Source: Dugong dugon (Eukaryota; Chordata; Mammalia; Sirenia; Dugongidae). Taken from it: a stretch of DNA of 64,000 bases. Below are positions 33,420-45,457 of this stretch, piece by piece (within the stretch, counting starts at the first letter, position 1; every line of letters starts with the position of its first letter). Both the position numbers and the translations under genes were made by a program. The notes under the pieces are model-generated. The model ran no database searches. It was given only the letters and a program-made list of their open reading frames with translations, and was not told the origin of the DNA. The stretch is from contig CM057468.1 in NCBI GenBank assembly GCA_030035585.1, positions 57,532,145-57,596,144 of the forward strand, given 5' to 3'.

Positions 33420-33575
33420 ATAGTATCTCAATACTGAGGTAGGTGATACTATTCCCATTAGCCAAATGAGAAAACTGAGGCTCAGAGAGTTAAGGTAGCT
33501 TGCTTAAAATCGTGTAACAAGTGGTGGGGCAAGAAATCACATCTAGCTTCGTTTATTCCAAATTGTGTACCCTTT
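33420..33575 (-). mobile_element. MIR SINE
   Basis: Antisense MIR core: tattcccattagccaaatga, then gaaaactgaggctcagagag and a tail region. It is a well-preserved ancient copy. Confidence 0.82.
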
Positions 33576-33690
33576 TTGTGGCTCAGTACAAAATGCGTGA
33601 ATGCATCATTAATTTTTTTGGTAGTTGATATCATCAGTATACTACTTTTAGTTTTTTTTTTTTTTTTTTTAAACTAAGTGCATAGATATA

Positions 33691-33853
33691 TAGAGCCCTG
33701 GTGGCTCAGTGCTTAAGAGCTGTGGCTGCTAACCAAAAGGTCAGCAGTTCCAATCCACCAGCCGCTCCTTGGAAAACCTATGGGGCGGTTCTGCTCTATT
33801 CTGTAGGGTCGCTATGAGTTGGAAGTGACTTGATGGCACCTAACAACGTAACA
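33691..33853 (+). mobile_element. AfroSINE, short form
   Basis: Plus-strand copy from gagccctggtggctcagtgc to ggcacctaacaacgtaac. Short direct repeats (catagata at 33681-33688 and again near 33855-33862) flank it, next to a 20-bp T run. Confidence 0.92.
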
Positions 33854-34261
33854 ACATAGATAATAGTGATAACTGTGAGGATAAATATTCATATGAAACT
33901 CTTCTCAGTTTTGCATTTTGTCAAAATAGACCTTTAGTTGGAACCTTTTCAGAAATGAGAAGCCATTCAAGTGATAAATTAAGAGCTATGTTAAACTAAA
34001 AGGGAAAATTATTCAGTTGAGCAAACTAGTATGTACAGTGAACTTTGAAACCTGTGAAATATGATAGGCTCGTGTGAATTGAAAGTACAGCCCAGGTAGT
34101 TTTTCTAGACTTTGTTTTTAAATAAAGAGGAGTTTTATAGTTCTCAATTTAAACTTTTTGGCTTTGATTTGTGTTATTATTCTGAGTACAATTGACTTAT
34201 TTAGAAGACTTGCTAGCTGTATCTGTGTATTTATGTCTTTTCTATAGAGGAATGAGAGGTT

Positions 34262-34810
34262 TTTTTTTTTCCTTTTTAGTTGCTATCCCTACAGTATGAC
34301 AGCACACTCCCCGTTTCCACCCTGGGTTCCCTGTGTCCATTCCACCAGTTCCTGTCTCTTCCTGTCTTCTCTTCCTGCCTTTGGGACATGAGCTGCCCAT
34401 TTGGTCTTGTGTATCTGACTGAACTAAGAAGCACATTGCTCATGTGTATTTTTTGTTTTATAGTCCTGCCTAATCTATGTCTGAAGAGTGGGCTTCAGGA
34501 ATGGTTTCGGTTGTGGATTAACAGTGCGTCCAGAGGCCATAGTTTTGGGGGTTCTGCCAGTCTCTGTCAGACCGTTAAGTCTGGTCTTTTTATGTGAATT
34601 TGAGTTCTGTTCTAATTTTTCTCCTGCTCTGTCCAGGACTCTCTGTTGTGTTCCTTGTCAGGGTGGTCATTGATGAGAGATTTTTTTCATGTCCAGTTAA
34701 ATTTTTTTTCCCCCTTCTAATGTCTTTGTCCCTGTTAGGACTCGTTACCCTTAAAGTTACTCCTACAACATTTGGCAAAAAATTTTTCATAGTAGACCTG
34801 AAAATTATTT
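34262..34810 (-). mobile_element. L1 3' UTR fragment
   Basis: Begins with a T run at 34261-34270 (the inverted A tail) and continues through gacagcacactccccgtttc, ctgggttccctgtgtccatt and gtctctgtcagaccgttaag. It is homologous to 42742-43489 on the other strand and more distantly to the other L1 3' UTR copies. Confidence 0.78.
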
Positions 34811-35632
34811 AATATTCACCCCATCCCTTTTTTAAATAATAGTAAACTTCCACATAGCAGGATTAGTTGGGGGATGGGATGTTTGTTAACCCAGGAGTTC
34901 ATTTCAGTGAATCTGAATTTTCATAACATTAGAATATAATGAAATATTTATCAATAAATCTTCAGTAAACACTTTAAACTTTTCTTGATGTTTCAAAAGC
35001 TATTAAGGTTATCATTTTGAGCATTTATTATTACAGAGAACTGAAAGTATAGCAGATGTAGGAAAATGTGTTGAATTTCTTTCAGTGCAGTGGCACACTC
35101 TGGACGTTGTTTTTGAATAAAAACTATCAGCCTGTTGTCACTTATCTTGTGCTTTTAAAAATAGTGAATAAAAATTGTAGTTATTTGAACTTATTACTTA
35201 TTTGGATTATGTGTAGATGTGGGGCGTTAAGTGGACATTAAATAAAAATAGCTTATGCTGTCATTACATCCGTGATTTTATGTATTAACACTGCTTCTTG
35301 ATTTTGAGGTTGACAGATAAGATACCGATGGAGCAAAAGGCAGCCCCTTTTATGAGTGCTATGTTAATAGTTGTTAAAGGAGTAAACAGTTTTGTGGGTC
35401 AGATAAATTTGGAAGATATTTACCTAAAGGAAATTAAATACATTTCTTCTCTGGAGGGCTTTCTCTTGAAGAGGGTGGTAGAATTTGCTGCATATTGCAA
35501 AGTTACTTAACCATGGAGACTTATTTATTTTTTGATGTTTAGAAGATTAGAGTTTCTTGTACTGTTCTTAGGAAAATCCTGAGATGTTGTGATTAGTTGT
35601 GCTTCAGGGAAGAGTCTGAGGACTTCAGGGCT
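34811..35632. other. Non-coding DNA, nothing recognised
   Basis: AT-rich. A 70-codon frame at 35298-35510 has no recognisable family features and lacks good splice sites around it. Confidence 0.5.
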
Positions 35633-36782
35633 TTTTTTTTTTTTTTTTTTTTTTAATATTTTATTGTACTTCAGGTGAAAGCTTACAGAGGAAGTAGTTT
35701 CTCATGAAATAGTAGTACACATGTTGTTCTATGACATTGGTTAACAACCCCACAACGTATTAAGCCTCTAAATTCTCAACCTTTTTTTTTTTTGATGAAA
35801 ATTACAGATGGCCAAAGATACACCGTTTCAAAAATTTCTGCATTCACAGTTCAGTGACATTGACTACGCTCTTCCAACTGTGCTGTTATTCTCACTTAAG
35901 ATGAAGGTTTACAGAACAAAATAGTTTTTCATTTAACAGTTACTACACATGTTGCCCTATGACAATGGTTAACAATCTCACAGCACATCAAGAATATCCT
36001 TACTCCACCTTGTGTTCCCTATCACCAGGGCACTTCCTTGTCCCCTTCTGTCTTCTGGACCTTGTCACTGGACTACTGTACCTCTTTAGTCTCATTTGGT
36101 TTTTATTTTTTTTTATTTTATATTAACACCATTTCAAAACTTTTTACTTACACATTTAAGTGATATTGACTATGCTCTTCCAATTGTGTTGCCATTCTCG
36201 CCCAAGATGAAGGCTTACAGGACAAAACAGCCTCCCATTTAATAGTTACTACAAATGTTGCCCTATAGCAGTGGTCAGCAATCTCACAATACATCGACAG
36301 TGTCCTTATTCAATTTGTGTTCCTTATCATCAGTTTCCTACTCCCCCTCTGCCTTCTGGCCCTTGTCACCGGACTCCTGTACCTCGTTAGTCCCATTTAG
36401 TTTTTCTGGGCTGTCCATTCCCAGGCTTAAGATCGAACCTCGAAGGTAACTTCACCTCTGAGCTGAAAGGGTGTCTGGGTGCCACACTCTTGAGGTTTCT
36501 CTAGTATTCTTTAGGCCAGTAAATCTGGTCTTTTTTTTTTTTGGGAGTTAAAATTATGCTCTACATCCTTCTCCAGCTCTGTCCAGAACCCTCTGTTGTG
36601 ATCCTGGTCAGAGCAGTCAGTGGTGGTAGCCGGGCACCATCTAGCTGTACTGGACTCAGTCCGGTGGAGGCCTTGGTAGCTGTGGACAGTTAGTCCTTTG
36701 GACTAATCTTTTTGTTGAATCCTGTTCTCTTCATTCTCCCTTGCTCCCGAAGGGATGAGACCAGTGGAGTATCTTAGATGGC
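35633..36782 (-). mobile_element. L1 3' UTR with three internal modules
   Basis: Starts with about 22 T (the inverted poly(A) tail). The 3' UTR contains three successive related units starting at 35674, 35900 and 36206. Each runs from a g(g/a)tgaagg(c/t)ttaca motif through a variant of tacacatgttg and ggttaacaa. Other copies in this window have one or two units. It ends in the UTR at 36782, before ORF2. Confidence 0.85.
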
Positions 36783-37852
36783 ACACACACAGAGTCTTGC
36801 ACATAATAAGGCTTAGGAAAAAGTATTAACTTAATATTATTGATAAATGTATTTGTAGTGAAAATACGCTTGGGAAGGTTTAATCCTTAAACTATATAAG
36901 CTGTTTCTTTAATTGTTAATTGTTGACATTGCAGTGGCTACTAATCAGATCAAGAACCGTAGATCCATTGATTTTCAAAGGATGTTAAGAGGATTTTATA
37001 AGGGGAGTAGAAGGATACCACTATCTAGAATGAGTCTGGCATGCCACTCTACATACAGCATTGTTTAACATTTTTTGACAAGTCCAGCTGAATATTGCCA
37101 AACTTTTTTCAGAAATTTTAAAGGGCCTTTGTATTATTTCCTTGGATTCTAATTTTTCCAGAGAGCCCGTAAATATATTTATTAAGTAATTATTTTCACT
37201 GTATTACTAATCCAGCACACATACATACCTGTCTTTCGGTCCTTCTGATCAGCAGCCAGCTAGCTAATGTCACTGTATCTAGTTGATAGAATTGCAAACA
37301 AAAGCAAATTCATGTGATATTTTAGTTAAGCCCTACAACTTCATATCAGATAAATATATGTTTTCTGTTAGTTACTTTCAAATACTAAACAATTTTAGAC
37401 TTTTCGTAACTCTCCTTGAGAGTCCTAGGTAGGGAGATAACCAATATATGACTAGGTTTCAGATGACTTGTTCCCAAGTTTGTTGACCAATTTTCATTGA
37501 AATTGATAAAGGATAGTTTTTTAACTAGCTCACTGTTACATGTTTATAATGAAAAGTGTTTGCAACATTAATTGCCACAAAATAATAAGATTACATTCAA
37601 TTTTGTTTGAGCTAATGTGAGGATACGTTTGGGAGTAGGAGTAGGAAGTAAGAAACTTATAGATTTGGAGGTTTAAGGTGTCAGTTAGTGCATCCTAGGG
37701 CCACTACGAAACCTATGACTTTTTAGTGTGATAACTGCAAACATGTACATAGACTTTTGCATATTATAAAGGGTGCTTTATAGTTTAATTTAATCATATT
37801 GTTAGACATATTCTTATGCTTGCTTATGATTAGTGCCATTTATAGTTTAATT
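36783..37852. other. Non-coding DNA, nothing recognised
   Basis: No gene or repeat family was recognised over about 1 kb of AT-rich DNA. Confidence 0.5.
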
Positions 37853-38070
37853 AACTAGGGGCTGTGGTGGTGCAGTGGCTAAGCTCTCAGCTGCTAACTG
37901 AAAGGTTGGCAGTTCGAATGCACCAGCCGCTCTGCAGGAGGAAGATGTGACTGCTGGCTTCTGTAAAGATTTTCAGCCATGGAAACCGTATGGGGCGGTT
38001 CTGCTCTGTCCTACAGGTTGCTGTGAGTTGAATCGACTCTATGGCAATGGATTTGATTTTTTTTTTTTTT
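37853..38070 (+). mobile_element. AfroSINE, long form
   Basis: Plus-strand copy ending in ggcaatggatttga and a run of 13 T. Direct repeats tagtttaatt (37843-37852) and tagtttaact (38071-38080) flank it. Confidence 0.92.
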
Positions 38071-38080
38071 TAGTTTAACT

Positions 38081-38629
38081 GTGGAATAAAGAGAGAGTAA
38101 AGGGAGAACAAAAAGGGTATGAGAGAATGTTTGAAATAGGGATATTAGGTGAAATCAACCAGGCTGTTAGCTGAGCAATTATAGAAAAAGAGGGTACATG
38201 AGCTGCTGGAAGGGAAAGAAAATAAATTCTATCATGGGGAAGAGTTTCTGATGCTGGCCATTTGGTGGCAAAGCCAGGTGACTTTACAGCTTTTCCTGAG
38301 GTTCTTAGAGTGTGGCTTTTTAATGTGTGCTTTGGAATTTTGTTGTTTCACAGAACACCAAATGTCTGTTCAGTTGAGGGTAATCTAGAATCGGCTATTT
38401 CAGAGTCAGGTTTTAATTTTAATAATACAGTATCTTTAGTACTTTTGAGAGAGGGAACTTTGAATTAAAGCAAGTGGACAGCTCTTAACCTTTTTTTTAA
38501 CATTTAAAAAGTGGTTGAAATTGAGTGAACATAGGCTTCTGTTATGGTGATGCATACTATATCTATCAACAAATTATACCTTAATTACAGTAACCTATAT
38601 GGCACGCTGTTTATAACGGAAGAGTCCCA
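38081..38629. other. Non-coding DNA, nothing recognised
   Basis: No gene or repeat was recognised. A 68-codon frame (38262-38468) lacks support. Confidence 0.5.
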
Positions 38630-38820
38630 ACTTAACTGCTGTTTATGGTGTGACCTTGGGAAGTTACCTGAACTTACCAAGTTTTAGTTTCCTTTTGTGT
38701 AAAATTGTGATAATAATAGCACCTTTGCAGCTGCTCTCACATTCTTGTGAAGATCAAATAAGGTAATGGAGGGTATAACTCTTTGTAAACTGTCAGTCAT
38801 TGTACAAATATTAGTAATTA
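38630..38820 (+). mobile_element. MIR SINE
   Basis: Sense MIR: ggtgtgaccttgggaagtta, agtttccttttgtgtaaaat, then tgataataatagcacc. Ancient copy. Confidence 0.85.
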
Positions 38821-39348
38821 ATCACATCTTTTTTTTTTTTTTTTTTTTTAAGTATGGTTTGCCGTAATATGAATTCAGGTCGTAGGCTCTATCTGGCTTT
38901 ACTGCTCTCTAGCTTCTCAGCAGGTGGGGCGGTGTCCCCGTCCTTCCAGTGGTGCAGTTGCAGGGGAGGCAGGGAATAGACTAAAAGAAGTGAAAGAAAA
39001 AAAAAAAAAAGGCTGAGGGCATGTCTTGCAAATTAGTAATGACTGTAGTTTCTTGTGAGTCTGGTAGATGGTTTCCCGAGAATTTCTGAAAAGAAAGTTC
39101 CATAAAATGTTTTGAAAAAGGTGGCTTATTTGAGAGTTAGTAGTTATTTGTGTGTGCATATTCTGAAATATTTGTGGGAAAAGAAATCTCTTATTTTTAA
39201 TCAATGCTGGTGAATTCTTAAAACAACTCTTAAAAGGAAAAGCTGCTGTTTAGGATAATATTTATAAGGCAATGATTATAACATACTGGAGATGGATTTT
39301 GTGGATTAATTTGTTCACCAAATACGAATACTGCCTACTGTGTATCAT
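38821..39348. other. Non-coding DNA with T21 and A-rich runs
   Basis: A run of 21 T lies at 38829-38849 and an A run at 38998-39012. The block 38852-38922 between T21-AAG and CAG|GTGGGG mimics an exon flanked by splice signals, but it has stops and no recognisable coding. Confidence 0.5.
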
Positions 39349-39748
39349 TAGTTGCTGTTGAGTGGGCTCGTTTGTACTCATGGTGATCCCATGTATTAAC
39401 AGAACAAAACGTTGCATGGTTCTGCGCCATCTTCACCGTTGTTAATATGCTGGAGTTTGTTGTTCTGGCCACTGTGTATTTTGAATGCATTCCATCCTGT
39501 GGGGCTTATCTTCTAGTACTATATTGGACGATATTCTGTTGTGATCTGTAGGGTTTTCACTGGCTTATTTTCAGAAGTAGATCACCAGGCCTTTCTTCCT
39601 AGTCTTAGTCTGGAAGCTCTGCTGAAACCTGTCCACCATCGGTGACTCTGCTGGTATTTGAAATACTGGTAGCATAGCTTCTAGCATCAGAGCAACATGC
39701 AGGCCACTACAAGACAGTATGACAAACTGACAGATGGGCAGTAGTATT
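39349..39748 (-). mobile_element. RTE-tailed SINE body, headless
   Basis: Minus-strand relative of the copy at 27009-27405: tail gttgctgttgagtgggctcg on the left, gctctgctgaaacctgtcca in the middle, right end at aactgacagatgggcagtag. It is truncated at the same head/body boundary as that copy. Confidence 0.82.
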
Positions 39749-40299
39749 GTGAGTTAGGCACATGCTAGGTTCTGGTGCTGCCTGGTGAGTCAGACCAGAA
39801 AGCTGCCTTCAGAAATATCACTAGCAGGGCTAAATTTAGCTCTGTGCCATCATTTAGCCTTGAGACCTTTTGTCAGAATAGAACAAATAATAGGGAGAGA
39901 TTAAAGGATGAAAAATTAAGAGGAAGAGAAGTTTGGAGAGTGTAATTAAAAGGTAAGTGTGTCTTGAATAATTTTACAACTTCAGGTAAAGCTACTTACT
40001 ATTTTAGATGAGATGGCAGCTTTAAAATGAGCTCCTTGTAATTGAGAGGCCAACCTATCTTTGATGCCAGTATTTGCTCCAGGATAATTCACAGTGAGAA
40101 GTGAAAAAAATGAGAAAATAGAGAAGCAAAAAAAAAAAAAAAAAAAAAAAGTCTGTGAATTTGTTTACTTCTGAAAAGACGGTTAAGTCTCCTTAGAGAG
40201 GCCTATCAAATTTTAACAAAGGACTCAGATGAATTTGATTACCCTGATAAAAGTAATACTTCGTCCCTCAGCCCCACATAGTATATATTTATTTACTTA
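39749..40299. other. Non-coding DNA with an A-rich run
   Basis: No gene was recognised. An A run of about 24 bases lies at 40127-40150 and could be the tail of an unrecognised old retrocopy. Confidence 0.5.
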
Positions 40300-40435
40300 C
40301 TATACATTTTTTTTTTCCCCCTAGAATGTACACTCCTGAGTATGGAGCTCACAGTTATATTCCCAGTGCCTAGAACAGAACCTGACACTTAGTAGGCCTC
40401 AGTAAATATCTGTTGAATGAATGAATGTTGAATGT
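40300..40435 (+). mobile_element. L2 LINE 3' end
   Basis: Sense L2 3' terminus: cagtgcctagaacagaacct, cacttagtaggcctcagtaa, then a gaatgaatgaatg tail. Confidence 0.85.
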
Positions 40436-42220
40436 TCCTCCAGTTAAATTCAGGGAAAAGTGAAAAATTGCTAAGATAAAATTGTCTGTGGTAAATATGT
40501 ATCATCATAATAAAGACACTGTGATTGAATATTGTGTTCGGGATCAGTTCAGGGAAAAAAGAAGAAAGAAAAGAGTAAACACCAAAGACTGTTATTTAGG
40601 AATGTAATTCTGTCTTAATTTTTCCCACAGGGAAAGATCTGATTAGATTGATGTTATTTTGGCATAGCCAATTATCCATGCAAAAACGATTTGGATTTTA
40701 CCTTGGCATCTCTTCCTGCTTGATTTTTAGTATAATTTCATATGAGTACCATTTGAAATTTATATTCCTGTGGTAGATAAAGAAACCTTTATGATAGTAG
40801 ATTCATGCTGATTTTCATGGCACTTTGTGTTTCACAGTTTGTATGACTTCTAATGCTACCTTTAAAGTTTGCAAGTATGAGTAAGAATTTGGTAATGGAT
40901 TTCAGAAAGTTGGAAATTTGGGGTGTACATTTTCAAGGAGGGCCACTAACTACCACAATCTCTTGCATTAAATGCCTCAGTGTCACTGTTAGAGGCAGAG
41001 TACTGATAGATCATTTCACTGATAATTCCATTGTGTATTCAGAAGTCACATGTATTGGAAAAGTTCATTAAAATAATTCTCCTGTGTTTAAACTGTTAAG
41101 ATTTTCTTCAGGGAACTTTATGGTTTAATGATCTTTATAATACACTTTTGAATTAGTACCATACTGTCATGTATATCAGTTGGAGTAACTCATTGGTTGA
41201 TTAAACACTGTTGCCTCCAATTTCCCAAGGGGCCTTTTTATTCTGACTCATCAGTGAAACCTCTAAGGTGAATCCAACTTTGTTCTTGACCTTAGCCCTG
41301 CTTTGTTGTAGACTCCTTGATGTTACCTGATTTAAACCTGAATTGGTTTTCCTCCTGAAACTCTGGAGCTGTTTTTAGCCTAGCTGTGGTTTGACTCATA
41401 AGAGAGTGTGTGATTCTTTCTGTTATGAGTTCTTTTATTTTCAGGCTAGACTTGTGTGACAACATGCATGTGGAGAATGGCTTTTGGATTCACCATCATT
41501 TGAGGCTTGGAAATTATAAAACTGATTGAAGTTGTACAGTTTTAGTGGAAGAGTTCAGTATGAAATAAAAATTCACCTCCTTTCAGTTATTACATAAATT
41601 TTGAGAAATAATTATCTAACTTTGAGATATGATATTATGTATTATCCAATGTTTCTTCAAGCCATAATGTTGTACTTTGCAACTTTTTCTTGATTTCTCT
41701 TCCTAAGTTTGAGATAGCATTTTTTCTCAGAACTTTCCTCAGGCGAGAAATACTATTCTTGTTTAATCAGACTGCAACCATTACTGTAATCAGTGACTTT
41801 TACATCTGATGTTAATTGCTAACATCCTGTGCTTTTCCTTGAGTAGTACCTACCTGCTCAACACTTAAACGATTGCAATAGTGTAATCCTGGTAGAAGAT
41901 AAGGAGAATAATAGGAAGTGGACTAGAGGGAGTTTGGAGACAACTTGCAGGGTAGAAAACAACGAAGATACAGAAAAAGAAACTAAAACAATATAACAAA
42001 TAGTGGGTGTTGGTTACGTAAAGGTTTTAGAAAAATAAATTAGGTGTAAGAGTTATTTTATAATTTATTAAAAATGTATTTTATGAACCAGAAAGCTTTA
42101 GAAGTTATGATGTCTGGTAAGTCAATATGCAATCAAATAATAGGCACTAACGTAAAATATACAGGACTACTGAAGTTAGTGAGATTATCATTGTACTGGG
42201 ACTCAGACTGTTAATCATCT
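40436..42220. other. Non-coding DNA, nothing recognised
   Basis: Largest repeat-free block right of the CpG island. Two acceptor-like sites (tttttcccacag ending at 40630 and ttttattttcag ending at 41444) are followed by short open segments, but neither has a good donor. I could not support an exon here. Confidence 0.45.
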
Positions 42221-42228
42221 GTCTATCT

Positions 42229-42399
42229 GGAAACCCTGTTGGCGTAGTGGTTAAGAGGTACAGCTGCTAACCAAAAGGTCAGCATTTCAAATCCACTAGC
42301 CGCTCCTTGGAAACCCTATGGGTCAGTTCTACTCTGTCCTGTAGGGTTGCTATGAGTCGGAATTAACTCGATGGCAGTGGGTTTGGTTTTGGTTTTTTG
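42229..42399 (+). mobile_element. AfroSINE, short form
   Basis: Plus-strand copy starting ggaaaccctgttggcgtagt and ending in the gtttggttttggtttttt tail. Perfect 8-bp repeats gtctatct (42221-42228 and 42400-42407) flank it. Confidence 0.94.
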
Positions 42400-42489
42400 G
42401 TCTATCTATTCTTTCTGTCTTCTGATCAGAAATTGAACATCCCTTATTTCTGATGAAGATTGTATGGTTTTGATAAAGAGTGATGGCTA

Positions 42490-42690
42490 GTGTCAGATTA
42501 TTTGGGTTTGAATCTAAGTTTTGTCACTTCTGAATATTTTGATGTGGAAAGGTTACTGACCTTTCTGAGCCTTAGTTTTCTTATCTGTTTAATTTGTGAA
42601 TTAATGGTAGTTAAGTTGGCATCATCTTGATGGCAGCTGACACGCCATAGGGCTGGCTGTTCACTCAATAAATAGTAGTTTTCATTATTA
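42490..42690 (+). mobile_element. MIR SINE
   Basis: Sense MIR: gggtttgaatctaagttttg, then gagccttagttttcttatct and cactcaataaatagtag at the end. It lies just upstream of the L1 3' UTR insertion. Confidence 0.8.
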
Positions 42691-42741
42691 TTTTCTTTGT
42701 TATAAATAGCAAATGGTTTATTTAAAAAGCTTTGAACTTTA

Positions 42742-43489
42742 GTCTCAGGGGCCATCTAGGTCAATTGGAATGACACAGCTCCTAAAGAAAATGTTCTACG
42801 TTCTCCTTTGGTGAGTAGCATCTGAGGTCTTAAAAGCTTGTGAGTGGCAATCTGAGATACATTTATTGATCCCATCCTATCTGGAACAAAGCAGAATGAA
42901 GAAAACCAAAGACACAAAGAAAATGTTAACCCAGAGGACTAAGGGACCACATGAACCAGAGCTTCCACCAGCCTGAGCACAGAACTAGGTGGTTCCTGCC
43001 TACCACCACCAACCACTCTAACAGGGATCACAACAGAGAGTCCTGGACAGAGCAGGAGAAAAATGTAGAACAGAATTCAAATTCACGAAAAAAGACTAGA
43101 CTTAACTGCTCTGACAGAGACTAGAGGAATCCCTGAGACTGTGGCCCCTAAACACTCTGCCAACTCGGAACTGAAACCACTCCCAAAGCCCACTTTTCAG
43201 ACAAAGCCTGGACTGGCCTATAAAACAAACAGTAGCACATGTGAGGAGTGTACTTCTTAGTTAAGTCAAATATACAAGACCAAATTGGCAACTCCTGCCC
43301 AAAATTAAGACAAGAAGGTAGGAAGGGACAGGAAAACTGGACAAATAGACATGGATAACCCAGGGTAGAAAGGGAGAGAGCGCTGTCACGTTGTGGGATT
43401 GCAACCAATGTCACAATACAATATGTATAAATTTTTGGATGAGAAACTAACTTGAGCTGTAAACTCGCCCAAAGCACAAAAAAATAAAT
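42742..43489 (+). mobile_element. L1 3' UTR with A-rich tail
   Basis: Plus-strand L1 3' UTR, 5'-truncated, ending in acaaaaaaataaata. Imperfect direct repeats aaaaagctttgaacttta (42724-42741) and aaaaagcttagaatttaa (43490-43507) flank it. The 109-codon frame on the minus strand here is an antisense artefact. Confidence 0.88.
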
Positions 43490-43507
43490 AAAAAGCTTAG
43501 AATTTAA

Positions 43508-43904
43508 TGTTTGAAGTTGTTTTCTATATTCTTTGTTTTATTGAGGAAGTTTTAAAAGGTCAAATTAAACAAAGTAATCCTCTTTGACCCAGATGGTCTA
43601 AGTCATCCCTTACTTTCTATCTCAGTTTTTACTTTCTAACTTATATATTGCATTTCCAAGTGAATCCTAAGAGCTAGGCTTAGACCGAATTTTCAGAGGA
43701 AATTAAGAGAAATCACACCTGTATGATGTGAATTGATCAGGACCAGAATTTTTGGCTAATCTGTATATTTCTTCTGGCCACTAAAACTTTTACTGTAGAT
43801 GAAATAAAGGGAAAATTGTAGTATATGCCTATAGTATACTTTAAAAGTGCTAGTGCTGTCCAGTTTTCTGATATGGAAAGGTACTGTGGTTCTGGTCAGT
43901 TGGA
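43508..43904. other. Non-coding DNA, nothing recognised
   Basis: AT-rich gap between an L1 3' UTR and an AfroSINE; no gene or repeat was recognised. Confidence 0.5.
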
Positions 43905-43918
43905 TAAAGTTTGTGTAA

Positions 43919-44126
43919 CAAAACCAAACCAAACCCACTGCCTTCAATTCCGACTCATAGTGACCCTATAGGACAGAGTAGAACTGCCCCAAAGGGTTTC
44001 CAGGGCTGTAAATCTTTATAGAAGCAGACAGCCACATCTTTCTCCAGCAGAGCAGCTGGTAAGTTCTAACTGCCGACCTTTCAGTTAGCAGTCAAGCGCT
44101 TTAACCATTGTACCACCAGGGCCTCT
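43919..44126 (-). mobile_element. AfroSINE, long form
   Basis: Minus-strand copy. Perfect 14-bp duplications taaagtttgtgtaa (43905-43918 and 44127-44140) flank it, among the clearest insertions in the window. Confidence 0.97.
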
Positions 44127-44140
44127 TAAAGTTTGTGTAA

Positions 44141-45229
44141 AGTAGCTCTAAATTTATATAAGCTCTTCTGCTGAATTGTTTATTGTCATATAGGGAATAG
44201 AAAGGTGAAGAATTTTAAAATATGTTCGTTGGCTTGATTGGTATTAATAGTACTATGCAATGTGTTAAGAAAAGAACTTCAGGCTAAGTTATAAAATAAA
44301 TTTTTTACTTGATAAGTATAAATTACCGGTATTAAGCATATAATTTTAGATTGCCTTTATACAACAGCTGCTTATCCGAGTTCAGGTAATAATACAATAC
44401 ACTATATACTCAAAGAGTTGGGTGTTCATTTTACACTAACACTTTAGTTAGTTTGAGATTATGCCATCAAGGTCCTTTGTGGGTTACTCTGTGTCTGTCT
44501 CTATTTTCCTTTCTTTTTTGTCACTGTTGTTTTGTGTGTGTGTGATTTTTTTTCTCTGCTTCTGTCCTTATTATTTTCCTCTGTGTCTGTAGGCCTGCAG
44601 CTTGTTCTTTCAGGGTTTCGCCCCACCTCCACCCACTCCTTTCTCCCTCTCTCAGATAAGTTAAACAGATCACGGTAGAGAATCAAACTTTTATTTTTTC
44701 TGATATACTCTATTTATGGGTTTAAAAATATTTTCCATTGTTAATTTAAAGGATGAACAAATAGAACAGTATATATATTTTTTCCTTAAACAGTACAGGC
44801 CAGTGTACTTTCCTTTTATGATTGTATGACTCTTGTCTGAATTTATCTTGATTGAAAAGACTCATCCTCTCTGAGTTAAGTGAACACTGCTGAACTTTAT
44901 TTTTTATTGTGAATTAACAGGGTCATTGTTCTGAAGTTGAGTTGTTACTTTACAGCCCTCAGGAATGTGAGGTAAACTATCTAAATCTATATTAACTATA
45001 GAGCATACAGAAAGTTATCTTAATATTAAGTAAAATAAAACACCTACAAAATCATCAGATTCTTAAAAAGTATTAACGACTGTAACATCTTAGTGTCCAA
45101 TTAGTTACTTGGAGTTTTTCTGGTAAGTTCAGTTTTTTGAATCTTAATAAACCACTTTGATTTGATTATTCCAATGTTGTGTGCTGAATTTTGCACCTCA
45201 CCTCCCTTTTTTTAAAACCTACTTGAGAG
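44141..45229. other. Non-coding DNA, nothing recognised
   Basis: Includes a short (GT)n at 44533-44543. No gene or repeat family was recognised. Confidence 0.5.
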
Positions 45230-45457
45230 TCAGTATAAATCGTTAAGAACGTGCCTGGATTTTAAACCAACCTCTGTTCACACCCCAGTTTTATGACTTA
45301 GCTACTTTCCTAGCTTCTGTCTCCTCACCTGTAGAGTTAGTAATACAGCCTGTCACAGAGTTGTTGTGGGGATTAAATACATATAATAGTGTTTAGCATT
45401 GTCCTAGCAAAGAGTTAAGCACTTACTAAATGATAGCTCCTATTTTTATTGTTGTTT
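45230..45457 (+). mobile_element. MIR SINE
   Basis: Sense MIR: gacttagctactttcctagc, then gttgttgtggggattaaata and agcacttactaaatgatagc. Ancient copy. Confidence 0.85.

Noticed and set aside
38850-38922. Exon-like block between T21-AAG and CAG|GTGGGG
   Set aside because: All frames contain stops or lack recognisable coding; the T run is more likely simple sequence than a splice tract.
40631-40776. Possible exon after acceptor tttttcccacag
   Set aside because: One frame is open for about 48 codons, but no good donor follows and the encoded peptide is not recognisable. It would also not join in frame with the candidate M-L-T-E start without a stop.
41445-41530. Possible exon after acceptor ttttattttcag
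   Set aside because: The frame continuing from the candidate first exon reaches a stop (TGA) after four codons; no donor of good quality.
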